In this document: positions 1 to 8,671 of the stretch, in pieces
How the letters are laid out: the number at the start of each line of letters is the position of its first letter
Numbering within the stretch: position 1 is the first letter of the stretch
Assembly: GCA_965656525.1 (NCBI GenBank)
Contig: CBFHKY010000008.1
Location: 87,603 to 151,602, forward strand
Direction: 5' to 3'
Source: Pseudomaricurvus sp965656525
GTDB taxonomy: Bacteria > Pseudomonadota > Gammaproteobacteria > Pseudomonadales > Cellvibrionaceae
Length of the DNA: 64,000 nt
Position numbers and translations under genes: made by a program
The notes under the pieces: model-generated
Seen by the model: only the letters and a program-made list of their open reading frames with translations
Databases searched by the model: none
What the model was told of the DNA's origin: nothing

Positions 1-628
1 ACCGAAGCATAGAATCCATCGCAACCGCTTGAGTGGTCGCGATGGCAGCCAATCCAGCATCCGAGCCAGTGGTTGCGGCTAGGACCAGTCCGCCCAATAA
101 CGCTGCCATGGTAGGAATGGTGTTTTTTTGTTGTCGTTCTAGGCTGCGAGCATAATGTCGCTGACTAAGGTGAGCCAGTTCGTGTGTCAATACTGAGGAG
201 AGCTGCCCTTCGGACTCAGCGTATAAAAACAGCCCTGTATGAACGCCCACAATCCCTCCGGGAACGGCAAAGGCATTCATTGTTGGGTTTTTTACCACAA
301 TCAGTTCAAGATTCTTGTCTCGCAAAGGGCTGTGCAGAGCCAGTTTTGTCAGTAACTGTTCTAGGTAGGTTTGCAGTAACGGATCTGAAGACGTTGGTAC
401 TCTGCTGCGGTACAATCGCAACCAAGTTTGCCCAAGTTCGTACTCTTGTTGAGGGGAAATTACAGACGAACTGGCGTCTCCCAGTGCAGGTAGATTAACC
501 TGCGCGTTTGTATCTAGGCTAAAGCCCACAACGCACACCGTAATCCATGACAGTAAGACGGCTTGCACGATGTGCCGACGAATGGAGAGGGTGATGTTGT
601 TAGCTTTTTGTAAAATAGAATGGAGCAC
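1..628 (-). CDS. bepA: M48 family metalloprotease, BepA/YfgC-like (C-terminus outside window)
   Basis: The gene is open at the left edge, so only the first ~209 residues are seen. A GTG start at 628 is preceded by AAGG about ten bases upstream. Residues ~13-40 form a basic then hydrophobic export signal, and the mature part has the zinc-protease motif HELAH at residues 149-153 (codons 184 down to 170), followed by a second hydrophobic stretch. This fits the periplasmic M48 proteases of the BepA type, which degrade misfolded outer-membrane proteins and assist LptD and BAM assembly; those carry C-terminal TPR repeats, which cannot be checked here. In Pseudomonas a BepA homologue also lies next to a TusA-like gene, as here. 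The family call is firm; the ortholog name is inferred from motif and context. Confidence 0.8.
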   Translation of the reverse strand, partial: MLHSILQKANNITLSIRRHIVQAVLLSWITVCVVGFSLDTNAQVNLPALGDASSSVISPQQEYELGQTWLRLYRSRVPTSSDPLLQTYLEQLLTKLALHSPLRDKNLELIVVKNPTMNAFAVPGGIVGVHTGLFLYAESEGQLSSVLTHELAHLSQRHYARSLERQQKNTIPTMAALLGGLVLAATTGSDAGLAAIATTQAVAMDSMLR

Positions 629-921
629 AAACTCGATACCTTGATATTGTTGGGGTACTCTAGCGCAGTTAACACCGACTCACCAGTGACTTGCTGCGGT
701 TCTCAACAAGGCGAATCCATGTAAATTCGGAGTTTAGAGTCCTCCGCCATAATTTTGTTCAGCGTAAGGAGGGTAGAGTTTTGCCGTCGATACTTACTGT
801 GACACGCTGACGATGAGTAGAGTCAAGTAGGGCTTGCGCCTTAAATAAGCAGCGTTTTCATTGTTGGTACTCTATTTCCCTTTTTTGTTAAAACATAATG
901 CCAAACCATAAGGAGCTTGTT

Positions 922-1329
922 GTGTCACGAACAGCGATGCAAGGTGTGCCAGAAATCCCGAATAGGCCGGAAGAACCTGAACTTCCAACAGAGGCGCCGC
1001 AAAAGCCAGAAATTCCAGAAGTCCCTCAACAGCCTGGAACACCAGAGGTCCCACAAAACCCCGAGATTCCTGAAATACCACAAGAGCCTGAGTTACCGGA
1101 AGAGGCGGTTCATATAGTGGACGCCCGAGGTTTATCGTGTCCCTTGCCACTTTTGAAGGCCAAACAGGCTTTGAATCAGGTATCGGTGGGCTCTCGTGTT
1201 TCTGTGTTGGCTACAGACCCTGGGTCGGTGAAAGACTTCGCAACCTTTGCCGAGCTTAGTGGTCAGGTCTTAGTAGAGTCACGCAAAGAGAACGATACCT
1301 ATTGTTATACTCTACAAAAATCGCACTAA
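922..1329 (+). CDS. TusA/SirA-like sulfur carrier with Pro/Glu-repeat N-terminal extension
   Basis: The protein has 135 residues from a GTG at 922. That start is preferred over the in-frame ATG at 898 because AAGGAG ends seven bases before it. Residues ~65-135 are a TusA fold with the signature Cys-Pro-Leu-Pro (catalytic Cys ~73), the residue that carries persulfide sulfur in tRNA thiolation or molybdenum-cofactor sulfuration. Residues ~9-60 are an acidic proline-rich tract built of short PEIP, PEVP and PELP units, absent from ordinary ~75-80-residue TusA proteins. It may act as a stiff spacer or docking arm; that is inference. The neighbours are a BepA-like protease on the opposite strand and a PerM-like permease downstream. 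The long minus-strand frame across the repeats is a composition shadow. Confidence 0.85.
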   Translation: MSRTAMQGVPEIPNRPEEPELPTEAPQKPEIPEVPQQPGTPEVPQNPEIPEIPQEPELPEEAVHIVDARGLSCPLPLLKAKQALNQVSVGSRVSVLATDPGSVKDFATFAELSGQVLVESRKENDTYCYTLQKSH

Positions 1330-1432
1330 CCCAAAGAGTGCTTTAGATTGAAGTGCCGGTGTATCGGTTTTGGCTCATGTTGTACGTGCAAGCCCCAATT
1401 TTGTATTAAACACGCTTTTAAGGAGTGGTTGA

Positions 1433-2521
1433 GTGTTAAACATTCTTCGTGGATGGGTTGATCGGTATTTTGGTCAGGAAGAAGCTGTGCTGCTGTGTTT
1501 CTTGTTGATTGGTAGTGCTGTACTGATGGTCACGGTAGGGGGCATGTTGGCACCGGCTATTGCAGGGCTTATTATTGCTTTTTTACTTCAGGGCTTGGTT
1601 GATCGGCTTAAGGCTTGGGGCGCGCCACATTGGTTATCTGTATCTTTTGCTACTTTCGTATTGCTGACAGTGCTAGTGATCTCTTTTGTCTATCTGATTC
1701 CCGTATTGTGGCAGCAAACCGCCAAGTTGATGGCTGAAATTCCAAGAATGTTGTCTGAAGGTCAGCACTGGCTCGCACTTTTACCGGATAAATACCCCAA
1801 CCTGGTTTCAGAAGAGCAGGTAGCAAAAATTATGGCTTTATTAGGGGAGGAATTGGGCAGTTTAGGTCAGGTGTTTTTAACCGCATCGGTATCGAATCTA
1901 CCCGTACTAGCCGGTGTTGTGGTGTATCTTATTTTGGTACCTATCTTAGTGTTTTTCTTTCTTAAAGATCGGGAGCAAATCAAAAGCTGGGCGGCTAATT
2001 TTTTGCCCGAACAGCGCCCCATGCTGCGACAGATCTGGCATGAGATGAATGATCAGGTAGCAAATTACGTTAGAGGGAAGGTGATCGAAATCCTTCTTGT
2101 AGGAACCGTTTCTTACATCGCCTTTATTATCTTGGATTTGAAGTATGCTTTGCTGCTGGGGTTGTTGGTTGGTTTATCGGTGATTATTCCCTACATCGGC
2201 GCCGCAGTGGTGACAATTCCGGTATTGGTTGTTGGGTTGTTTCAGTGGGGCGTAGGAACTGAGTTTTATTGGCTGTGTATCGTTTATGGCATTATTCAAA
2301 CTCTAGACGGCAATGTATTGGTGCCATTGTTGTTCTCTGAAACCGTCAACTTACACCCTGTGGCCATTATTATAGCGGTATTGATGTTTGGTGGAATCTG
2401 GGGGTTCTGGGGGGTGTTTTTTGCTATCCCTTTGGCGACATTGGTGAAGGCGGTGTTAAATGCTTGGCCTATCAATAGTGGTGAAAGTATAGAATCGGTT
2501 GAAAGTATGAATGGCCAATAG
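1433..2521 (+). CDS. perM: AI-2E / PerM family transporter
   Basis: This is a 362-residue polytopic membrane protein. The GTG start at 1433 follows AAGGAG with seven bases of spacing. It has about eight hydrophobic segments: a pair near residues 20-55, one at ~70-95, then after a ~60-residue soluble loop a segment at ~150-180, and a C-terminal cluster from ~215 to 345. This is the layout of the AI-2E transporter / PerM family (usual length 340-380). Members include the E. coli AI-2 exporter TqsA and several cation transporters, so the substrate cannot be assigned. About 100 bases separate it from the tusA-like gene on the same strand. The last ~20 residues are polar and poorly conserved-looking. 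Confidence 0.85.
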   Translation: MLNILRGWVDRYFGQEEAVLLCFLLIGSAVLMVTVGGMLAPAIAGLIIAFLLQGLVDRLKAWGAPHWLSVSFATFVLLTVLVISFVYLIPVLWQQTAKLMAEIPRMLSEGQHWLALLPDKYPNLVSEEQVAKIMALLGEELGSLGQVFLTASVSNLPVLAGVVVYLILVPILVFFFLKDREQIKSWAANFLPEQRPMLRQIWHEMNDQVANYVRGKVIEILLVGTVSYIAFIILDLKYALLLGLLVGLSVIIPYIGAAVVTIPVLVVGLFQWGVGTEFYWLCIVYGIIQTLDGNVLVPLLFSETVNLHPVAIIIAVLMFGGIWGFWGVFFAIPLATLVKAVLNAWPINSGESIESVESMNGQ

Positions 2522-2597
2522 TATCTTGGCCACCCCTTAGAGCCTTCCCGCCGCGGGGCGTATCTGATCGAATCAGGTGTTACGTTGGGAGTGACCA

Positions 2598-5500
2598 TTG
2601 TTTTCGTGCTCAAGTTTTGATCGTCTTATACCTAAGCTTTATTCGTGGCTTATCTACAGTTGCGCCCTGTGTTTGTTTTTTATCCCCTTGGTTAAAGCCG
2701 ATGTCATCTTAGGGGCGGATTTTCAATTGGGCGAAGTGCCAGTCACAAGCGCCAACGATGATCGCACCTATAAGCGAATCGAGCTTTCTAACGGGCTTGA
2801 AGTATTGCTTATTTCTGATCCTAACACGGACAAAGCTGCCGCAGCTCTTGATGTCGGTGTCGGCAGTGCAGACGACCCTGATGACCGAGCAGGACTGGCT
2901 CACTTTTTGGAACACATGCTGTTTTTAGGTACGGAAAAGTACCCACAGGCGGATGCCTATCAAAGCTTTATTGCTTCCCGTGGTGGCAGTCATAATGCGT
3001 TCACCTCAAGTCAACATACCAATTACTTTTTTGATGTTGATAGCGCTTTTCTTGAACCCGCTTTGGATCGATTTGCACAGTTTTTTATTGCCCCGTTGTT
3101 TACGGAAGAATATGTAGAGCGCGAGCGCTACGCAGTGCACTCTGAATACACGTCTAAAATTAAAAACAGCTATCGGCGCGAAATGGATGTGTATCGGAAC
3201 ATTGTGAGTCCGCGACACCCTATGTCTAAATTCAGTGTTGGCAGCCTAGACACCTTGGCAGACCGGCCTGATGCCCCTGTACGTGAAGATCTTTTAGAGT
3301 TCTATGAGAACTACTACACCGCCTCTAACATGACACTGGTGGTTTTAGGAAAAGAGTCTGTAGAAACTCTGCAAGAGTGGGTTATTAAGAAGTTTTCCAC
3401 CGTCGAGGATCGCAGAACACACTCCCTAGTGTCTAATACCCCTTTGTTTCGTGACAACGTTTTACCGATACGTGTGCGTATTTTACCCATAAAAGAAGAG
3501 CGCCGTTTATCGTTGGTGTTCCCTATTCCGCCGGCAAGTCGGTATGACGACGAGAAACCCCTGCAGTACCTAGGCAATCTGATTGGACATGAAGGCAAGG
3601 GCAGCTTGCTATCGTTACTGAAAGAGGCGGGTTGGGCAGAAGGTTTAAGTGCGGGAGGTAATGGTGATGATCGGAACGAAACGCTATTCAAAATCAATAT
3701 CAGCCTGACCCCCGAAGGCTATGAAAAACAAAATGTTGTTGTGGCTCTCACTCTAAAATGGATCAAAAAAATTCGAGATTCAGGGGTAGAGGAATGGCGT
3801 TTTAATGAAATGAAAAGCTTGGCTGATATGAGCTTCCGCTTTGCCGACAAACAAGAACCGATTCACTGGGTCAGTAAGCTGGCAAACAACATGCATAGAT
3901 ACTCTGATGCAGACGTTATTCAGGGCGACTATGCGTTTTCAGAGTTTAACAGTCGAGTTGTACGAAAGTACCTGAAATACCTTGCGCCGGAAAATCTAAT
4001 GTGGGTCGTCACGGCGCCAGAGGTAGAGACTGACCTCACTTCTAAATATTACGATGTTTCTTATGCGGTTGAAACTTTGGGCCATGAGGTGGCGCTGATC
4101 CCTAAGTCGTACCCTGAGCGTTTGCAGCTGCCAGAAAAAAATCAATTTGTTCCAAAACGATTCCAAATCAAAAAGCCTTCGCCNNNNNNNNNNNNNNNNN
4201 NNNNNNNNNNNNNNNNNNNNNNNNNNNNNNNNNNNNNNNNNNNNNNNNNNNNNNNNNNNNNNNNNNNNNNNNNNNNNNNNNNNCTGACTGAAGTCGTAGA
4301 AACAGTTGAGCTCCCTCGCTTGATTAAGCAGTCCAAGTCAATGACGGCCTGGTTTAAACAGGATGACACTTTCAATACGCCTAAAGCCGCGATTAAGATT
4401 CGCACGCTGGTGCCGTCGGTGAGTCAGGACGTTACCTCAGCGGCAATGGCCCATTTGTACGGGGCGTTGGTGAATGATGCTCTGAATGAATTTTCTTACC
4501 CGGCGTCCTTGGCGGGGCTGTATTTTTCGGTCTCTGCGACGAGCCGTGGCTTTGATTTGATGTTGTCGGGCTATAACGATCGACAGGGATTGCTATTGAA
4601 TCGGATCTTATCCGTGATGCAGCGTGCACGGTTTGATCAAAGTCGCTTCGAGCGGCTAAAGCAAGAGTTGATACGCAACTGGAAGAACCAGCCAGCCTTA
4701 ACGCCCTATGAGCAGCTATTCCGCAAAGCCCCCGCATTGTTGTATCAGCCTTATTGGGATGAACTGGAAATGGCCGCTGCTTTACAGACGGTTTCTTGGA
4801 AAGCGTTAAGGCGTTTTGGGGATGCGCTCTGGGAGGGCAGTCAGCTTCAGGTTTTAATGTACGGTAATCTGTACAAGCAAGAAGCGCTTCAATTGACCAC
4901 ATTGATAGAGCACCATCTACATAAAGACGCTGACGACGAAACTCCTACTTTGTCGCCTGCAGAGGTTGTGCGTTTAAGTACGGCCCCCAGCCATTATTTT
5001 CTTCCGACCAATCATCAAGATGTGGCGGTTGTGTTGTATCAACAGGCTTTGTCTGACACTTTAATTGATCGTGCAAATATGTTGATGTTAAGGCAGTTGC
5101 AGAAATCAGCCTTTTTCCATCAGCTAAGAACTCAGCAACAATTGGGTTACATTGTGTTTGCGAGTTCAATGGGATTAAAAAATGTGGCGGACATTGTTTG
5201 GGTGGTTCAATCCCCTTCAGCAAGCTTAGGGCGTGTTGTAGAGGCCATTGATACGTTTATTAGGCAGCCAATCGAAGGCTTCAGCGATTTTGAAAGCCAT
5301 CGCCAGGCACTGCTCAGTGATTTGACTGAAGCCCCCAAAAGTCTGAATGAGCAAGCCAGTCGCTATTGGTCGGAAATTTTGCGTAACGCGACAATGTTCG
5401 ATGATAGAGCTCAATTGATAGAGGCGGTTAAAAGTTTACAGCCCGATCAAGTGAAAGCCTATGCCGATAATCTCATAGAGAGTCAACAACGATTATGGAT

Positions 5501-5603
5501 GCTGGCTGGAGAAGCTGCTGATTCTGTTTCAGAGGGTGTTGTTGGTGACGAAGTGAAGACGACACAATCAAAGTTGGGTGATGGCTTCTACGTTTATCCT
5601 TGA
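2598..5603 (+). CDS. Secreted M16 (pitrilysin/insulinase-like) zinc protease
   Basis: The TTG start at 2598 follows GGGAG with six bases of spacing and gives a signal peptide (hydrophobic core ~residues 16-32). The first peptidase domain carries the inverted zinc motif His102-x-x-Glu105-His106, and Glu183 lies 81 residues further on, the spacing of the third ligand in E. coli pitrilysin. Inactive M16 repeats follow, as in protease III and insulin-degrading enzyme. A run of N at 4184-4283 interrupts the middle of the protein. The reading frame happens to be kept across it, and the flanks already align closely with the family around the W/YFKQDD motif, so few residues may really be missing. Without the 34 placeholder codons the length is about 967, normal for the family. 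It probably degrades peptides in the periplasm. Confidence 0.88.
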   Translation: MFSCSSFDRLIPKLYSWLIYSCALCLFFIPLVKADVILGADFQLGEVPVTSANDDRTYKRIELSNGLEVLLISDPNTDKAAAALDVGVGSADDPDDRAGLAHFLEHMLFLGTEKYPQADAYQSFIASRGGSHNAFTSSQHTNYFFDVDSAFLEPALDRFAQFFIAPLFTEEYVERERYAVHSEYTSKIKNSYRREMDVYRNIVSPRHPMSKFSVGSLDTLADRPDAPVREDLLEFYENYYTASNMTLVVLGKESVETLQEWVIKKFSTVEDRRTHSLVSNTPLFRDNVLPIRVRILPIKEERRLSLVFPIPPASRYDDEKPLQYLGNLIGHEGKGSLLSLLKEAGWAEGLSAGGNGDDRNETLFKINISLTPEGYEKQNVVVALTLKWIKKIRDSGVEEWRFNEMKSLADMSFRFADKQEPIHWVSKLANNMHRYSDADVIQGDYAFSEFNSRVVRKYLKYLAPENLMWVVTAPEVETDLTSKYYDVSYAVETLGHEVALIPKSYPERLQLPEKNQFVPKRFQIKKPSXXXXXXXXXXXXXXXXXXXXXXXXXXXXXXXXXXLTEVVETVELPRLIKQSKSMTAWFKQDDTFNTPKAAIKIRTLVPSVSQDVTSAAMAHLYGALVNDALNEFSYPASLAGLYFSVSATSRGFDLMLSGYNDRQGLLLNRILSVMQRARFDQSRFERLKQELIRNWKNQPALTPYEQLFRKAPALLYQPYWDELEMAAALQTVSWKALRRFGDALWEGSQLQVLMYGNLYKQEALQLTTLIEHHLHKDADDETPTLSPAEVVRLSTAPSHYFLPTNHQDVAVVLYQQALSDTLIDRANMLMLRQLQKSAFFHQLRTQQQLGYIVFASSMGLKNVADIVWVVQSPSASLGRVVEAIDTFIRQPIEGFSDFESHRQALLSDLTEAPKSLNEQASRYWSEILRNATMFDDRAQLIEAVKSLQPDQVKAYADNLIESQQRLWMLAGEAADSVSEGVVGDEVKTTQSKLGDGFYVYP
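4184..4283. other. Scaffold gap (100 N) inside the M16 protease gene
   Basis: There are 100 unknown bases. The true size is unknown: the protein sequence on the two sides is nearly contiguous with what M16 family members show between the second and third repeats. Confidence 0.95.
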
Positions 5604-5968
5604 GCGATTTCATGGGTTTTTCGCCTACCCGCTCTTATGGGCGCTGAATGAATGGTTAGTCCAAGAGACTACAGTCAGCGTACATGTCTAAAATTTTTAA
5701 TCATTTTTCTAGCATCGCAGACGCTTTAACATACGCCGGATGCCTTTTTGTAATATTTCTACATTTTTAGTAGGGCTTATTGCCTTGAAAATTCAAAGAA
5801 TTGTGAGAAATTAGGTATATGGTGCGTTGTTTCATATTGAGTCTTTGCTTTTGAAATGTAAAAATACTACAAAATTTGAATGTTCAGCTGGACTATCGCA
5901 TTGATGGCAGTGGCTATACTCTTAGGGTTGGCAGTAATGCAATCAGGTCCAAGGCTAGGAAGAGGAAT
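5604..5968. other. Intergenic leader upstream of aceE
   Basis: These 365 AT-rich bases lie between the M16 protease and aceE. An in-frame upstream extension of aceE (from ~5876) lacks a ribosome site and conserved residues, so it is treated as non-coding. TTGAAA at 5785-5790 and several T-rich stretches could belong to a promoter, but no convincing -10 partner is seen. No PdhR-like operator or pdhR gene is present. Confidence 0.5.
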
Positions 5969-8647
5969 ATGAGTACAGAAGAAAGCAGGTTACAGGAAGA
6001 TGTAGATTCACAAGAAACACGTGAATGGTTGGATGCAATGCATTCGGTGATACGCTACGGCGGCAAGGGGCGAGCGGCGTTTTTATTGAAGCAGTTGGCA
6101 GAGCGTGCAACCCATGCTGGTGTTGCGCTTCCAGCTGCAATCACAACGCCTTACCGCAATACCATCCCAGCAACCAATGAAAAGCGCATGCCTGGCGATC
6201 TGTTCATGGAGCGCCGAATTCGCTCTTTGATTCGTTGGAACGCTCTGGCCATGGTGATGCGGGCTAACGACAACAATGAAGCGCTCGGCGGGCATATTTC
6301 TTCGTTTGCCTCTTCCGCAACTCTGTATGACATCGGTTTTAACTATTTTTTCCGCGGTAATGATGGTGAGCAAGCAGGCGATCTGGTTTATTTCCAAGGC
6401 CATACCTCACCAGGAATGTATGCGCGCTCATACCTAGAAGGGCGCTTTGACGAAAACCAGCTCGACAACTTCCGTCGTGAAGTGGATGGCGAAGGTTTAT
6501 CTTCATACCCGCACCCTTGGTTGATGCCAGACTACTGGCAGTTCCCCACCGTATCCATGGGGCTTGGCCCGATTCAAGCGATTTATCAAGCACACGTGAT
6601 GCGCTACATGTCAGCGCGAGATTTGTCGCCACGTGGTGACCGCAAAGTCTGGGCGTTTCTCGGTGATGGTGAATGTGATGAGCCAGAATCTCTCGGCGCT
6701 ATCTCAATGGCCGGCCGTGAGCAGTTGGAAAACCTGATCTTTGTGGTGAACTGTAATTTACAGCGTTTAGATGGCCCAGTGCGCGGTAATGGCAAAATTA
6801 TTCAAGAGCTGGAAGGCGCATTCCGCGGGGCAGGCTGGAACGTCATTAAAGTGGTTTGGGGGCGTCATTGGGATTCACTGCTAGAAAAAGACACAACTGG
6901 TCTGCTACAAAAACGCATGGATGAAGTGTGCGATGGCGAACTTCAAAATTACAAAGCAAACGGCGGTGCCTATACCCGTGAGCACTTTTTTGGCAAGTAC
7001 CCAGAATTGTTAGAATTGGTGAAAGACTTAAGCGACGAAGACATTATGTACTTGAATCGCGGTGGTCATGACCCATTCAAAGTTTATGCCGCGTATGCCG
7101 AAGCGGTAGAGCACAAAGGGCAGCCAACGGTCATTCTGGCTCAAACCGTAAAAGGTTACGGTATGGGCGAAAACGCTGAAGCGCAGAATGAAACTCACTC
7201 GGTAAAAAAATTGGATCTCGAAAACCTGAAGCGTTTCCGTGATCGTTTTGGCCTGCCGATATCCGATGAAGAATTAAAGAGCGTACCCTATTATCGGCCA
7301 GCACCAGACAGCCCAGAAATGGTCTACATGCGCAAGCGCCGTGAAGAGTTGAATGGCTTTTTGCCTGCGCGAAATTCGCAGTTCCCTAAGTTAAAAACCC
7401 CCGAGTTGGATATTTTTAAAGCACAGTTGAAGGGCAGTGGTGAGCGTGAAATCTCTACCACCATGGCTTTTGTACGTTTGCTCTCGACACTTGTGAAAGA
7501 TAAAAATATGGGTGATCGAGTGGTTCCGATTGTGCCAGATGAAGCTCGCACTTTTGGTATGGAAGGTATGTTTCGCCAGCTGGGTATCTACTCTTCGGCA
7601 GGGCAGAAATACACCCCTCACGACCATGACCAGATTATGTTTTACAAAGAAAGTAAAACGGGTCAAATTTTAGAAGAAGGCATTAACGAAGCGGGTGCGA
7701 TGTCTGCTTGGATTGCGGCAGCTACCGCTTACAGTAACAGCGGCATTCCAATGGTGCCGTTTTACGTTTTCTATTCTATGTTCGGTTTTCAACGTATCGG
7801 CGACCTAGCTTGGGCGGCGGGTGATAGCCAAGCTCGGGGTTTCCTGATCGGTGCTACGGCTGGTCGTACGACACTTAATGGTGAAGGCCTGCAGCATCAA
7901 GATGGTCATAGCCACCTTTTGGCGAACACCATTCCTAACTGTCGCAGTTACGATCCTGCTTATGGCCATGAGTTAGCCGTCATCGTGCAGGATGGCTTGA
8001 AGCGTATGTTCGAAGATCAGGAAAACTGCTTCTATTACATCACCACGATGAACGAGAACTACAAGCATCCTGAGATACCTGTTGGTGTTGAAGCCGATAT
8101 TATCAAAGGCATGTACTTGTTGAAGCCGGGCAAGAAAACTAAAAAATCTGAACCGCGTGTACAGTTGTTAGGCGCAGGTACGATTTTACTGGAAGTGGAA
8201 GCTGCAGCCGAAATCCTGCGTACAGATTACGGTGTGGAGTCAGATGTTTGGAGTCTGACCAGCGCTAATGAGTTGGCTCGTGATGGCCAGCGAGTGGCGC
8301 GCTACAACCTGCTCAACCCAGAAGGTGAGCCACAAGTCCCCTTTATTACCCAGCAGCTGCAAGGCTTTGATGGCCCTGTGGTAGGTTCAACCGATTATAT
8401 GAAAACGTATCTAGAACAGCTAAGAGCGTTTATTCCAGGTCGATTTGCCGTGCTAGGTGCCGATGGTTTTGGTCGTAGCGATACTCGCTCAAAACTGCGT
8501 CGCTTTTTTGAGGTCGATCGTCATTTTGTTGTATTGGCCGCGTTGAAAGCTCTTGCTGATGAAGGTAAGTTGGAAATGAAGGTGGTTTCTGAGGCCATGA
8601 AAACGTTCGGTATTGCTGCCGATAAAATAGACCCCCTAACGTGCTGA
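5969..8647 (+). CDS. aceE: Pyruvate dehydrogenase E1 component (homodimeric type)
   Basis: This thiamine-diphosphate enzyme decarboxylates pyruvate and passes the acetyl group to the lipoyl domains of E2. The ATG at 5969 is chosen because AGGA lies eight bases upstream and the protein then begins like known AceE, with a short acidic region and then the E-T-R-x-W-L-D motif. It has 892 residues (E. coli 887). The ThDP motif runs from Gly232-Asp-Gly to Asn261-Cys-Asn263, and the family block R-L-D-G-P-V-x-G-N-G-K follows. aceF starts 24 bases downstream, so the two are co-transcribed. No lpd follows; the shared E3 must be encoded elsewhere. The identification is secure. Confidence 0.97.
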   Translation: MSTEESRLQEDVDSQETREWLDAMHSVIRYGGKGRAAFLLKQLAERATHAGVALPAAITTPYRNTIPATNEKRMPGDLFMERRIRSLIRWNALAMVMRANDNNEALGGHISSFASSATLYDIGFNYFFRGNDGEQAGDLVYFQGHTSPGMYARSYLEGRFDENQLDNFRREVDGEGLSSYPHPWLMPDYWQFPTVSMGLGPIQAIYQAHVMRYMSARDLSPRGDRKVWAFLGDGECDEPESLGAISMAGREQLENLIFVVNCNLQRLDGPVRGNGKIIQELEGAFRGAGWNVIKVVWGRHWDSLLEKDTTGLLQKRMDEVCDGELQNYKANGGAYTREHFFGKYPELLELVKDLSDEDIMYLNRGGHDPFKVYAAYAEAVEHKGQPTVILAQTVKGYGMGENAEAQNETHSVKKLDLENLKRFRDRFGLPISDEELKSVPYYRPAPDSPEMVYMRKRREELNGFLPARNSQFPKLKTPELDIFKAQLKGSGEREISTTMAFVRLLSTLVKDKNMGDRVVPIVPDEARTFGMEGMFRQLGIYSSAGQKYTPHDHDQIMFYKESKTGQILEEGINEAGAMSAWIAAATAYSNSGIPMVPFYVFYSMFGFQRIGDLAWAAGDSQARGFLIGATAGRTTLNGEGLQHQDGHSHLLANTIPNCRSYDPAYGHELAVIVQDGLKRMFEDQENCFYYITTMNENYKHPEIPVGVEADIIKGMYLLKPGKKTKKSEPRVQLLGAGTILLEVEAAAEILRTDYGVESDVWSLTSANELARDGQRVARYNLLNPEGEPQVPFITQQLQGFDGPVVGSTDYMKTYLEQLRAFIPGRFAVLGADGFGRSDTRSKLRRFFEVDRHFVVLAALKALADEGKLEMKVVSEAMKTFGIAADKIDPLTC

Positions 8648-8671
8648 TCTGTAGAGAACTAAGGAGTGACT

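Noticed and set aside
872..1150. 92-residue minus-strand frame across the tusA-like gene
   Set aside because: It is the mirror of the Pro/Glu codon repeats, lacks a ribosome site and overlaps a clear TusA domain.
4432..4902. 156-residue minus-strand frame inside the M16 protease
   Set aside because: No ribosome site or recognisable domain; it lies wholly within a conserved gene.
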